From: Notamacropus eugenii
Lineage: Eukaryota; Chordata; Mammalia; Diprotodontia; Macropodidae
Direction of reading: 5' to 3'
Assembly (NCBI RefSeq): GCF_028372415.1
Contig: NC_092872.1
Location: forward strand, 512,740,224-512,804,223
Length of the DNA stretch: 64,000 bases
Both the position numbers and the translations under genes were made by a program. Under the pieces are notes generated by a model that saw only the letters and a list, made by a program, of their open reading frames with translations, was not told where the DNA came from and searched no databases. Of the stretch, positions 11,256 to 22,019 are shown in pieces (the first letter of the stretch is position 1; each line of letters opens with the position of its first letter).

Positions 11256-12125
11256 ATGATGTTATGGTCAGAGAGTTGCCTGGGGTCACTGATACAATAA
11301 CTGCACACAATCATATGTGCATATGTAGAAGCAGGCTGAAAAATCTCATTTATTAATAGAACTTCTGCAAGGAGGAAGAACTTAATTTGCTTCTTATCTA
11401 CTGACCTACATTTCAAATAGTTTCCACTAATTGATCCAAAGTAGAGTTTAATTCTTTTAATTTTTTAGCCCAACTAATTAATAAAGCATTACTTAAGGAC
11501 TAGAGTAAGGATGAATGATATTTGCATGTAATTAAACAATCTATAAGCCCTACTAGGTGTCAGAAACAAAATACAAAGAATGAAACAATCTCTCTTCTTC
11601 AAGTTGTGTGGAATAAATATAAAGCCAAACTACAGGAGGAAGTAATGCATTGAGATACAAATGTGTTCTTCAACTATCACCTCCCATTAGACTTTGAAGA
11701 AGACAGCCAAGGATCCCTGGAAATAGCAGCACCTCCAGAACAGTGGCTCTGCTTCCAAACTCAGCTGCTCAGTGGAGAAGGGTCCAGTTATTCATACCAA
11801 CTGCTACCTATAGGATACACAGACCAAGCTAGCTGAAGTAGCAGGTACCTTGAGGAAAGGGCATGAAACAGTATGCACAAGGAGATTCAAACCAGCAACT
11901 GGTACCACTGTCTCCCCTCAGATCCCAATGGAGGTAGCCCTGGACCCTGACCCCAAAAGCCTTGAGAAAATAGATGCCTTCCACCAGCTCTGCTTCAAGC
12001 TCTGTCCCTACAGCTATCAACAAGGTGGGGGAGGGGGGAGGAGAGAGACTGGAGCTATCCCTGCGAAAAAGGGCCCACTGTCTTACCAATATCGATGTAA
12101 AATGAAACCCCTACCCCTCAGCAGC
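11256..12125. other. No recognised gene; part of a possible retrocopy flank
   Basis: An antisense L2-like patch lies at about 11500-11600. From about 11690 the sequence is repeat-free and moderately GC-rich, with an open plus-strand frame at 11850-12161 that I do not recognise. It abuts the cold-shock pseudogene and could be the 5' part of the same retrocopy. Confidence 0.35.
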
Positions 12126-12129
12126 CACA

Positions 12130-12255
12130 GCTACCGAACACTTGGAAAAGAAAGTTCTTAGTCACCAATGTCCTTGGCACTATCAAATGGCTCAGCATCA
12201 CAGAGATACAGTTTTATCAGTGGAAATGACATTAAAGATACATTATCTGCTTTTC
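12130..12255 (+). pseudogene. YBX-family cold-shock domain processed pseudogene fragment
   Basis: The parent family (YBX1, YBX2, YBX3) binds RNA and DNA through a cold-shock domain. The segment gaaaagaaagtt ... gtccttggcactatcaaatg translates around VLGTIKW, matching the domain start. It continues with ttttatcagtggaaatgac, matching the GFI-RND stretch. Reading passes through what I remember as an exon junction in functional YBX genes, which suggests an mRNA-derived copy. A base is inserted near 12155 and stop codons follow at about 12230, so it is broken. Homology ends near 12255. I cannot tell which paralogue was the source. Confidence 0.5.
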
Positions 12256-12261
12256 TGCAAA

Positions 12262-12375
12262 CATAATATAAGTAAAGAATTATAAAAATGCCAGCTGTTA
12301 TTATTCTGGTAATCTCACTTTGTATCACTTGTATAAATTTTTTCATATATTGTTGTGTTTCATACTTGCTATTTC
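12262..12375 (+). repeat. Second copy of a local duplication (first copy 10558-10670)
   Basis: Both copies run through agaattataaaaatgccagc, ttattctggtaatctcac and tcatatatt with few differences, across the same MIR-to-L1 junction, 1.7 kb apart in direct orientation. Confidence 0.7.
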
Positions 12376-12409
12376 CATCTGACTTGCAGCTGAAACCTCT
12401 TGTATATGG

Positions 12410-12608
12410 GCAGTTGGTGGCACCATGGACCTGAGCAAGTCATTTAAACTCTGCCTCAGTTTCCCCATCCACAAAATGGAGATAATAATAGCACCTACTT
12501 CCTGGGTTGGTTTCAAGGATCAAATGAGATAATAATTATAAAGCACTTAGCACAGTGCCTGGCACATAGTAGTAAGAGCTAAATAAAAGCTACTATTATT
12601 ATTAGTGA
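12410..12608 (+). mobile_element. MIR-type CORE-SINE with L2-like tail
   Basis: ctgcctcagtttccccatcc, gataataatagcacctactt, cacagtgcctggcacatagt and a tail of attattatt. Confidence 0.85.
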
Positions 12609-12614
12609 TGGTCT

Positions 12615-12712
12615 CTCACATTAGAATATGAGCTCTTTGAGAACAAAGACTGTCTCTTCTTTCCTATTTGTATCCCTAGTACTTAGCATAGTGTTTTGTA
12701 CACTGGATTTAA
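12615..12712 (+). mobile_element. L2 LINE 3' end, sense
   Basis: ttagaatatgagctctttga and tatccctagtacttagcata. Confidence 0.7.
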
Positions 12713-12801
12713 AGAGTACTTTTTCTTTCATTCATGGATTCTACTCAATATTATGGTTAAATATGGAAATGCACTTAGGTGGGAGAACCTCACTCTTTTT
12801 T

Positions 12802-12803
<2 letters not shown>

Positions 12804-12844
<41 letters not shown>
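12804..12844. repeat. (TG)n microsatellite
   Basis: About 20 uninterrupted TG dinucleotides. Confidence 0.95.
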
Positions 12845-12849
<5 letters not shown>

Positions 12850-12865
12850 AAAATATATTTTCTTT

Positions 12866-12995
12866 TTTGGAGCCAGTCAGGGTTAAGTGACTTGACCAGG
12901 GTCACACAGCTAGTAAGAGGCTGAGGCTAGATTTGAATTCAGGTCCTCTTGACTCTGGGATCAGTGTTCTATCCACTGAGCAACCTAGCTGTTTA
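12866..12995 (-). mobile_element. Marsupial tRNA-type SINE, antisense
   Basis: gggttaagtgacttgaccag, cacacagctagtaagaggct, atttgaattcaggtcctc, tatccactgagcaacctagc. Confidence 0.8.
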
Positions 12996-13564
12996 TCTTA
13001 ATAATAGCATTAATTAGACACATAGTCTTACTGCCTGGAACATATTTCCTGGAAAATATCCTGTAAACTGGAAATGTTTCCATAGCTTCGAAAAAGCAAA
13101 TCCAGAGAGAGAGAGAGAGAGAACAATGTAACCATAAAACTCCAGTAGAACTGATGCTGTTCAGGACAATATTTTGGACCCAAAGAGAAATTATTAATAA
13201 ATTGAAATATTTAGCATAGTATTATTATCATCAGTGCATACTTTATAAGAAGAGAAAAAGGCTACCACAGGCAAATTATTGTGGCAATAAATGCCTCTTA
13301 CACCCACAGAGCTACAAAAAATACAACAACTCCCTGTCTCCATTCTGACACAGTAACCCTTTCTCTGCTCTGGAAGCTCCCACATAAAGAAATCCCTAAC
13401 TGGCTTATAATCTATCATTTATTAATTTGTGTTTTGCTAATAAATGCAGGGCAGGACAGGGGACTGGGGAGGACCTGGTTCAGTTCTTACCATTTGAAAA
13501 AACTAGAAATTTCTTCATCAAAATTACAAGATCTGTGAACTAGAATGGACTCTATAGATCAGTC
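12996..13564. other. No recognisable gene
   Basis: Contains a short (GA)n run at 13104-13122. Opposite-strand open frames at 13194-13538 overlap and have no support. Confidence 0.4.
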
Positions 13565-13745
13565 CAGGGATTCTTCATCTTTTTTTCACCATGGCAGTCT
13601 GGTGAATCCTATAGACCCCTTATAAGAAGAAGACTTTTAAATGTATAATATAAAAATACATAGCATTATAAAGGAGCCCAATTATCTTGAAATGTAGTTA
13701 TTAAAAAAAAGCCCTAAGTTCACAGACCCCAAGTTAATGCTCCCT
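13565..13745. mobile_element. hAT-type MITE (CAGGGGTTCTTAACC-like ends)
   Basis: Starts cagggattcttcatc and ends cacagaccccaagttaatgc, then tccct. The interior gcagtctggtgaatcctata recurs at 55.3 kb and, more decayed, at 17.3 and 61.0 kb. Confidence 0.65.
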
Positions 13746-13927
13746 AATTTAGCCCAATTCTTTCTTTATGCAGTTTTTTTTTTCTTTTTTGTACAGAAAT
13801 AATTTCTGGCATGTGATTGGCTCTGGGTAGCTGTTGAAAATACTTGATTATAAAGCAAATCTTTATGCAGTTTCTGAAAGCAGGAGATAGAATGCATCCC
13901 TTTCCCTTGATTGGGTCAGATAAGCTA

Positions 13928-14163
13928 GGGTAACTAGGTAGTGCAGTGGACAGCATGCCCAGCCTAGAGTCAAGAAGACCCGTGTTCAATTCTGGCCTCA
14001 GACACTTATTAGCTGTGCAAGTCACCCTGGGCAAGTCACTTCACACTGTATGCTTCAGCTTCCTCATCTGTAAAATGAATTGGAAAAGGAAATGGCAAAC
14101 CCCTCCATTATGTTTGCCAAGGAAAATACCAGATGGTGAAGAGTCAGACATGATTTAAACACA
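13928..14163 (+). mobile_element. MAR1-type marsupial SINE
   Basis: actaggtagtgcagtggaca, ccctgggcaagtcacttcac, aaatgaattggaaaaggaaa, gaagagtcagacatgattta. Confidence 0.9.
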
Positions 14164-14164
14164 A

Positions 14165-14312
14165 GCTGGGCTTAAATCCCAACACTGCTGCTTACTGACT
14201 ATATGACCTGAGACAAACAACTTCCCCTCTCTGGCCCAGTTACTTTTTCTATAAATTAAAGGGGATGGATCAATTAAGTTCTCTTCCAGGTCTAAATTCC
14301 ATGATCCTATGT
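14165..14312 (+). mobile_element. MIR3-type CORE-SINE
   Basis: gggcttaaatcccaacactg, actatatgacctgagaca and tail ctcttccaggtctaaattcc. Confidence 0.75.
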
Positions 14313-14810
14313 GATCTATATTCATGAAAGGTCTGAAAATTCCCCAATGGATAGTTCATGAATCTTTACACACAAGGGAAACATAATGGGTAGCTTTTAA
14401 AATCACATCCCAAATGGTTTCCCTGGGAATATCAGCAAAAAATTCTTATTTATAACAGCTTTCTAACTAATGTCTTTATTCCCACAGAAGACCCTGATAT
14501 CTCAGTATTTCTCAAGATATATTCTAGGATAGTGTTTTATAATGAAGTATTTTCACCAGCCACCCAAAGCCATGCTAGAAACTAACGCTGTTTAAAAAAG
14601 AAACATTAAAGATTATCACTCCAGTCATAACTGAACATTTTGAGGCAGGAACTAAATAGCTGAAATTATAAGTGTTTCCAGTTAGTAGTTCATTGTTGGT
14701 CCATCCTACCAAAGAATCCTATGCAACCTACCTACCTGGCAGCTGACTGCAGTAAGAATGCTTTGGGACCAACAACATTTTTTTGGATAGAGGTAGATAT
14801 CTGTTTTATG
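14313..14810. other. No recognisable feature
   Basis: Unassigned sequence. Confidence 0.4.
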
Positions 14811-14814
14811 TTCA

Positions 14815-14995
14815 GAATCAAATGTCAAAACTGTCAGGAATTTTAGAGATTCCCTCTAATTTTATGGACAGAGAAACTGAAGCCCAGGGAGATTAAGTGA
14901 CCTACCAAAGGTCCAACAGGTAGCAAGTTGGTAGAAGTGAGATCAAACTCTGATCACCTAAATGAGGCACCTTTTATACTTTATCAAGCTGTGAC
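14815..14995 (-). mobile_element. MIR3-type CORE-SINE, antisense
   Basis: ttatggacagagaaactgaa, gcccagggagattaagtga and aggtccaacaggtagcaagt. Confidence 0.75.
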
Positions 14996-15009
14996 CACAC
15001 TTAAATAGT

Positions 15010-15150
15010 TTTAATTAAGATAAAGCCTCTTCTCCCAAGGAATTTATAATCTAGTAAAAGAGTTAAAATGTGTAAACAAAAAAATAGGAAGCCAATAAGC
15101 ATTTATTAAGCACATACTATGTGTGAGGAACTTACTCTAATAGGATCAAT
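15010..15150 (-). mobile_element. L2 LINE fragments, antisense
   Basis: cccaaggaatttataatcta and taagcatttattaagcacat then actatgtgtgaggaactt, the complement of L2 3' ends. Confidence 0.6.
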
Positions 15151-16080
15151 TCAGAGCCCTAGAAAATCAGCTGATGGAATGATTATTTCAGTCTTGGAGG
15201 TGAGAAGAATGAAGGGATACTTCTGCCTTCAGTGGCTTTTGAGGTGGTTCTGAAAGTGTGAGTAGGCTTCCAGAAGGCATGGAAGGGGGGAACTCCCAGG
15301 CTGGTAAATAGAGTGAGCAAAGGGAAGGAAGTGGGAAATAATGGTATGTATTGACAGAGCATACAAGGACACTGGGGGTGCAAAGACAGAGGAAGAGCCT
15401 ATTTGAATTTAATCACAAAATTTATGTATTTCTCTCTGGACTAATTCATATTTTGTGACACTAGCAAATATAGCCATCAAGCAACTAGAAACATCTTACC
15501 AGAAATATTGTCTGTATAAATGTGATCATTTTTCTTGAATTAGGTAGGGACAGCTTTAAAGAAGTAATAGAATCAAAGACCACACACCCTCCAATGGTAC
15601 ATGAAATAAACTTTCCCCAAACAGGAAATATCATAGTTGTCCAAAAAAAATATTAGAATTTGGAGTTTTAAAATTCTGGAGAATTTTTCTTTTTTTTCCC
15701 CTCAGGTTCCCTAGAAATTATAACATAGAAATAATCTTAGGTCTCATGATAAACACAATGGATTGCTAGGGCCTTGCTGAAATGTCAGGAACTTTTCTAT
15801 ACCCAACTTGTAAAAGGTTGGAACAGAGCCAGATGTAGAGGGGATCCAGGGAGCCAGTCACCTAGGGCACCACACAAAGAAGTGGTAATGAGAGGCACTT
15901 TTTAATTGGACCTTTTATAAATGCACATATTTTTGATGCCTGAAAATTCTGTTCATGATGGTCCCATGGGCATGTATTTATGGGAAAGAAGTCATAATGC
16001 ACTCTGTGTATAGCAACAATATATATATTTCAACAGTGAGAAACATTTTCTCAATGTAGAAACTTAGTCTATATCATATT
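15151..16080. other. No recognisable feature
   Basis: Unassigned. No splice-bounded open segment stands out. Confidence 0.4.
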
Positions 16081-16084
16081 ACCC

Positions 16085-16463
16085 ATATTACAGAGTTGCT
16101 TGAAATTGAGAGATTTTAAGGGATATCTATAATCACATAGCTAGTTATTATCAGAGGTAGGATCTGAGCCCAGGTCTTTGTAACTCTAAGTCCAGCCCTC
16201 TACACTCTATGCCACACTGCCAGCAATAATAACGATTCACATTTTTATAGAGTTCTACATATATTATCTCAATTGATCCTCATAGTCACCCTATGAGGTA
16301 GGTAGCCACAGGTATCATTATCTATATTTTTACCAATGGAAAAACTGAGATTTGGAGAATTTAAATGCTTTTTCTAAGATCATATATAGTTAGTGTCAGA
16401 AGCTGGATTTGAACCTAGGGCTTGTGACTTCCAGACCAACACACTTTTCACTACCTAATGCTG
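16085..16463 (-). mobile_element. Two MIR-type CORE-SINEs in tandem, antisense
   Basis: The first copy (16085-16222) has aatcacatagctagttatta and ctgagcccaggtctttgtaa. The second (16223-16463) has atattatctcaattgatcct, accaatggaaaaactgagat and ctggatttgaacctagggct. Confidence 0.75.
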
Positions 16464-16664
16464 CTTGTCCAGTAGCACAGAACATATTTTCAACCTAACT
16501 CATAGAATACAAATATTTTCTCCTGGTTCAAGGTTTAAGGTTTGCTTGTCAATGTTAAAATCCCATGAAAACATATTGCAAGGTCTCACTCCTTATGATC
16601 ACCCTCTTTTAGTCTCCAGCACTGTGAGGAAATAAGAGCTAAGGAACTTGTCGAGACTGGGTTG

Positions 16665-16855
16665 GGGAGGGACAGTAGACTGTGCTGGAAAGAATCGTGT
16701 TTTATTAACTTTGTGACTCAGAGAAAACAACTTTCCCTCTCTGATCCATTTTACTCAGCTATAAAATGGGAGTGATAATATTTACATTCCCTACCTCATA
16801 TAGCTGCTGAAAGGAAAATACTTTGTAAATACTAAAGCTCTCTAGAAATGTGAAC
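16665..16855 (+). mobile_element. MIR-type CORE-SINE
   Basis: tttgtgactcagagaaaaca, actcagctataaaatgggag, ctacctcatatagctgctga. Confidence 0.65.
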
Positions 16856-17305
16856 TCTTCTATGACACCACTAAAGGCATATCTGCAAATGTGAAAGAAA
16901 AGGGGCAGATTGGAGGCAGCACCCTCCTACCTTTCATGATAAATCTCTGATCACACCTTGGAAGAAGCATCAGTTCTTGCTTCAGGGCACTTTCATACAT
17001 GAGAATAAGTTTAGTGGGCTCTGATTTTAATTAATCAACTTAGATGTCTATGAAGCTGTCAGAAATATAGATTGAAGGGCTGTCAATCAACCTGGAAAGC
17101 ACCCCCTACACTAAGTTTATTGCACATAGTGACATTTTTATTAGAAACTACTTAGAAAGTGTTTTCAGAGAGGTAAATGCAAATGTCAGCCATGTCAAAA
17201 GGAGGTAGTGCCACGCACCTAACAGACTTATGAGTCTTTTCTCTATTAAGTAGCAGAGGGAAGTGTAGAGACTAGCTGAAAAGGAAGTCTGCATCACTAA
17301 CCCGC
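16856..17305. other. No recognisable feature
   Basis: Unassigned sequence. Confidence 0.4.
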
Positions 17306-17341
17306 AATCATACAATGTCAGGGTGGAAAGACCCCTTAGAC

Positions 17342-17605
17342 CAGGGTTTCTTATGCTTTTTTGTGCGTCATTGTTCTCTTTGGCAATCTAGTGACGTCTC
17401 CTGGTGAATGAATAAAATAAAATACATGAGATTATAAGAGAAACCAATTACACAGTTACCAAAATATTTTATTTTAAGGAATTTTTTCCTTAAAATTTAA
17501 GATTATCCTTAAATAAAATTTAAATTAAAATAATTTAAAACTTAAGGATACTTTAAGGAATTTTAAGGAACTCCCCCCCCCCCTCAGGGTCTTTAGAACA
17601 AAGAT
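17342..17605. mobile_element. hAT-type MITE copy with an AT-rich inverted repeat
   Basis: Starts cagggtttcttatgc and shares aataaaataaaatacatgag with the family at 13.6 kb. The 17470-17570 segment is rich in mutually complementary TTTAAGGA and TCCTTAAA words. A C-run follows at 17573-17583. Confidence 0.5.
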
Positions 17606-17661
17606 GTCAGACACAGAAGAGACCACAGAGATCATCTAGCCTGACCTCTTCAGTGTAGAGA

Positions 17662-17897
17662 TAAATAATAACAGACATTTCTGTCCCACTTTAAGGCTTA
17701 CAAAATGTTTTACAGTCTCATTTGTTCTCTGTAATCACTCTGCAGGTACCATTATCCTCATTTTACAAATGAGGAATCTGAGATTGAGAGAGGCTAAGTG
17801 ACTTGTCCCGGTCAGATACTTGGCTAGTAAGTATCTGAGGAGGAACCTGAATCCATGCCTACCCAACTCCAAGGTCAACACTCTATCCACTACATCA
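17662..17897 (-). mobile_element. MIR-type CORE-SINE, antisense, nested
   Basis: ttaaggcttacaaaatgttt, cattatcctcattttacaaa, gaggctaagtgacttgtccc, ctatccactacatcat. Lies inside the antisense MIR3. Confidence 0.8.
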
Positions 17898-18179
17898 TGA
17901 AGATACTGAGGGAAAATGACTTATTCAAGATCATAGAGTGAAATAGTCAACAAGCTAGTGCTTCTCCCTTAAGGGTCTTGTCTCCAAAACTAGTAGGGAT
18001 TTATATAATATCCTGTTGACCTGACCTGACTTGAATGATTATGTAATACAAACTGGATTAGTCTCTGGGAATAAAGGAATAACAAAATTGGCATTAGATG
18101 CCCTCCGGTAGAAGAATTATCAAATTTATACAAGTGATTATCATGAGTTGAGCCTTTTATAGTGAATTGAGACTTTTGG

Positions 18180-18400
18180 AGACATGCATTCATTCAACAA
18201 ACATTTATTAAACATCTCTTATAAACAGAGCCCTGCATTAGGCTCAGTACAAGGTTCAAATAAGACGTCTTGGCCTCATGGAATTTAGTGTGTGTTGGAG
18301 AGATGAGACACAAATGCAGTTGACATAAAACTCTATATTGAAGGACAAATGTGTTACAGTGATATTATATGAGATGTCGGGGGAAGGATGTTTCAAGTAT
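18180..18400 (-). mobile_element. L2 LINE fragment, antisense
   Basis: cattcattcaacaaacattt, attaaacatctcttataaac, gccctgcattaggctcagta. Confidence 0.6.
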
Positions 18401-18439
18401 AGGAAGGAATGGAAAAAGGAAAAATAGAAGGAAGGAAAG

Positions 18440-18645
18440 CAGGGAATAAACATTTGTTAGGCATCTTCCACAAAGTACTATCTCTTTAGAGTCTCACAAC
18501 AACCCAGGGATGTAGGTGTTATTATTTTCCTCATTTTACAGTTGAAAAAACTAAGGCAAACAGGTTTGCTCAGTATCTGAGAGTGCATTTGAATTCAGGT
18601 CTTCCTGTCTCCAGGCCCAGCACTGTATCCACTGTACCTAGCTGC
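18440..18645 (-). mobile_element. MIR-type CORE-SINE, antisense
   Basis: ttcctcattttacagttgaa, aaaactaaggcaaacag, gtatccactgtacctagctg. Confidence 0.75.
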
Positions 18646-19250
18646 CTCTGCATAGGGAACGGCATGAAGAAATACTCCTTTTACATATCGCAAACAGCTT
18701 TTTAAAGATATCTGCTGGGTTTCCTCTCTTAAACTTCCCCCTATCTAGCTGGCTATTCCTGGGCTCACAAGGAGAGGGGCAGAAGGAAGAACATTAGCAG
18801 AAGAGATCTTCCTAGGGTTATACTATGTTGACTCTGAAGTTGTTCCTATCCATAACATCCAACAACAGTGCAAGTGGAAGCTGGTCTTAAGGTCAGGGCA
18901 GGGGCTGTGGGAGAAGCCACATAAGAAAACACGCGAATGCTGATAACATGGCCTTAGTAGTAGTTTACATGGAATCAGAGATCCTCAGGGTTCCTGGTTT
19001 TTTGACCAAGATAACTTCAGTTATTTTAATCCTTTCATGAAATCCTCCAAACTAGAAAATGAATTTTTAAAACCAATATGTAACTTGAACTTGAAATAAG
19101 GTGACATATAAAGAATATACACAATGACTCTGGTAATGTAAAATGAAAAGAACTCTGTGAAAAGACAATGATCCAGTCAATCCAAAAGAATTCCTCCTCC
19201 TCTTTGCAGAGGTGTGTGGGGGTCATTCCAATTCTACCATGCTCTGGCTT
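18646..19250. other. No recognisable feature
   Basis: Unassigned sequence. Confidence 0.4.
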
Positions 19251-19253
19251 TGG

Positions 19254-19535
19254 GGCAGCCAGATGGTTCAGTGGATAGCTCACTGGGCCCTGAGTCAAAA
19301 AGACCTGAGTTCAAATTCAGTCTCAGATACTTAAGATACTCAGAAAGCTTAAGAAGCTTAAGTGATCCTGAACCAATCACTTAACCAGTTTGCCTTAGTT
19401 TCTTCAACTGTAAAATGGGAATAAAAATGGTACCCACCTTTCTCAGTATTATTGTGAGGATCAAATGAACTAATGTTTGAAAAATGTTTAATACAATACC
19501 TGGCACAAAATAGGCACTTAATAAATAGTCTTTCC
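19254..19535 (+). mobile_element. Marsupial CORE-SINE with L2-like tail
   Basis: ggggcagccagatggttcag head, ttcttcaactgtaaaatggg core, aatacctggcacaaaatagg and acttaataaatagtc tail. Confidence 0.8.
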
Positions 19536-19554
19536 TTCCTTTTTGAAGGCAAGT

Positions 19555-19680
19555 TAATATATCCATCTGGGCATCAGTTCCTTATCTGTTAAAAAAAAAA
19601 AAAAGCATAATAATGCTACAAAGCTCTTGGAATTTCTGTGAACTTTGTATACCTTATGGTGCTTTATAAATGTAAGGGCT
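19555..19680 (+). mobile_element. MIR-type CORE-SINE 3' half
   Basis: gcatcagttccttatctgtt, an A-run at about 19590-19604 and gctttataaatgtaagggct. Confidence 0.6.
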
Positions 19681-19682
19681 AT

Positions 19683-20050
19683 TAACAAAACACCTACTAT
19701 CTTTTAGATCCTTTGCTAAGTGCTGGGATATAGAAAGATAGAAAAGAAAGAGATCTTGCCCTCAAGAAGTTTATAATCTAATTAAAAGCAAATGCATGTA
19801 CCCAAATAACTATGACTCAAAAGAAGCATGATACTGTGGAAAGAATGATGAATTCAAAGTTAGATTCAGTCAACCAGCATTTATGAAGCCCTTACTACGT
19901 GCCAGGCACTGTGCTAAGCTTTGAGGATACAAAGAGAGACGTGGATCCTACCTTCGAGGAGTTCACATTCTAATTCTAAAGATCACATAGGCAAAAAAAA
20001 TTAATATGTAAGATATAAACAGGATAAGTCTCAGAGAGAAGGCACTAGCA
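19683..20050 (-). mobile_element. Two L2 LINE 3' fragments, antisense
   Basis: First copy 19683-19805 (cctttgctaagtgctgggat, tgccctcaagaagtttataa). Second copy 19862-20050 (aaccagcatttatgaagccc, gtgccaggcactgtgctaag, aggagttcacattctaattc). Confidence 0.8.
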
Positions 20051-20205
20051 GCTGGAAAGTACCTAGATTCACATCTAGATTCTACCTCTTTCCATGTGAC
20101 TTTGGATAAGTGCCTTTACTTTTGGGGGTCTCAGTTTATTCATCTATAAAATGAGGAGATCGAACTAGATGACCTCTAAAATCTGTTTCAGTTTTAAATA
20201 TGTCC
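20051..20205 (+). mobile_element. MIR3-type CORE-SINE
   Basis: tctcagtttattcatctata, aaatgaggagatcgaactag, atgacctctaaaatctgt. Confidence 0.8.
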
Positions 20206-21125
20206 ATTAATCCTAAGTACCGAGGAGAAGTCCAGACCAAGTGCCAAGAAAAATTTGAGAATGGAAAAATGACTTTTGCCTGAGGCTCAAGTGAAAAAAA
20301 ATCTATAGCACACGTACATTTCAGAAGGCTTTGTGGAAGCTTATTTGCTTCTACAGAATGTAAAGGATTATTTTTGTAGGAAAAGCTTATTGCCAAAGCC
20401 TCAATAACAAAGAGAACTGAATTTTACCTCCTTGTTAAAATGGGAGAATTTGACAACCAAGCTGGTCGGGAACTGACAATTACGGATCCAAGTTGAGTCA
20501 GCGGCATGTGGCATGACTTCATGGCCATGTTGTAATCGCTAGAGTGAGCATGCTCCCCTGTGGCCAAAGGAACCAAAGCAAAGACAACTTTGGCTTTGGG
20601 AAGCTGAATATCTTTAAGAGTGGGAAGGAAGGTAGAAGGAAGAAAAAATAAATCTGTTCTTTCTGGTTAGCCCAGCAGCCAGTCATATTCCCAGCTCCCT
20701 GGGAGAATACTTTGTTAGTTTGGGAACAGATGCTGACAATTGCATGAGGATCTGTCAATATTTGCCAAGTAGGGGAGATTATAAGGCAAGAAGATCAAAA
20801 GTCCACAGTCACACCCCATAAAACCAAGTCAGGAGATAGGAAGATGAAAAATGCATGAACTATGTTTAGTTGGGACGGAACTCCCATCACCAAACACAAG
20901 TGAACTCCCTGCCAGGTAAACACTGTGCTTTGACTTTTGAGAAGCCCAAACTTTTGAAGAGTGGTGAATGAACAGGACACAAAAGGTATATCACTATCAT
21001 TAAAGAACCTATGGTGTTATATGGAAAATAAGCTCCATACTTGTTCCAAAATGTCTTGTAGCTAAAGTCCCAAGCTGAGCAGTAGTCAAAGAATTTGAGT
21101 TTTGAGACAGGTACTTGCCATAGGT
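20206..21125. other. Repeat-poor block, possible regulatory DNA
   Basis: I recognise no repeat here. Between 20440 and 20760 there is an AP-1/MARE-like TGAGTCAGC (20494-20502) and an inverted CCAAAG ... CTTTGG pair (20573-20593). It lies about 4 kb before the candidate BCAS1 first exon. Regulatory function is only an inference. Confidence 0.25.
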
Positions 21126-21129
21126 AGAA

Positions 21130-21305
21130 CCACACACACACACACTCACACACACACACACAGATACAGATACATATGCATACATGTATATATGAGTATA
21201 TATGAATATTATGTATGAGTATATATATGAGTATACATCCATATATATACAGTTTTGTATATATGGATATGTATGTGTATGTATACATACATATATGTGT
21301 GTACA
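21130..21305. repeat. (CA)n and TA/TATG-rich microsatellite
   Basis: A (CA)n block (21130-21162) runs into alternating tatatg and gtatac words up to about 21303. Confidence 0.9.
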
Positions 21306-21589
21306 ATTCTTATTTTTATTAGTAGCTGTCAAGAGAAACAAATATCTAAAACAAGGAGTAAAATCATATATAAACCAGCCTTTAGCAAGGCAGAACCAAA
21401 ATAATTAACAAATGAGATGCTTTTGTTCTACATTCCCTTCCAGTCCTGCCTGAAATTCTGCCACCATTGACCCTGTTTTCTTTTTCTTCTCCATTTTATC
21501 TAAAATAATTAAAGTCAGAATGCATACACTTCTGGTTCAGCTGATTTCAGCCTGCATTGCTTCAAATTAATTCCTCTATATTTCCTTGT

Positions 21590-21880
21590 ATGTTTCATAT
21601 TTACTCTTTTGTAATGGTGCCATAATATTCTATTATATTAATGTACTACAATTTATTCAACCATCCTCCAGGCATTGGGTGCATAGCTTGTTGCAGGGGG
21701 GAGGAGTGGCCATTAAAAATACAGCAAGTAGAATATTTTTGTGACAATAGTTCCTTTCCCCTTGTCTCTTTAAATCAATTCTTTAGGATAGATACCTGGT
21801 GATGGAATTACTTATGGGGGAGGATAGATATCTAGTAATGGAATTACTAGTGAGGGGACAGAATAGGAAATTTGTGAAAG
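21590..21880 (-). mobile_element. L1 LINE 3' part, antisense
   Basis: ccataatattctattatatt, aatttattcaaccatcctcc, gatagatacctggtgatgga. Complement of L1 ORF2 end and 3' UTR, with a G-run insertion near 21695. Confidence 0.7.
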
Positions 21881-22019
21881 TGCCAACACAGATTCTAAGT
21901 AAATAAATCTATTTAGTGAACATTACTGAATGCCTGCTAAGTGGAGGCATTGTGGTAGGATACCAAAGAAAGAGAAGGGAACCCTTGCCTAGTCACAGAG
22001 TTTATAGAATGAAACCTAT

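Larger units (their letters stand above)
17310..17980 (-). mobile_element. MIR3-type CORE-SINE, antisense, split by other elements
   Basis: Pieces at 17310-17341 (ggtggaaagaccccttaga), 17615-17660 (gagatcatctagcctgacct) and 17900-17960 (agatactgagggaaaatgac) read as one antisense MIR3. It is interrupted by a hAT-like element and by a MIR. Confidence 0.6.

Noticed and set aside
11850-12161. 103-codon plus-strand frame in GC-richer DNA
   Set aside because: I recognise no family, there are opposed frames in the same place, and it runs into a broken YBX pseudogene. Kept only as a possible retrocopy flank.
12628-12924. Open frames with runs of Cys-Val through 12804-12844
   Set aside because: They are translations of a (TG)n microsatellite flanked by SINE and L2 debris.
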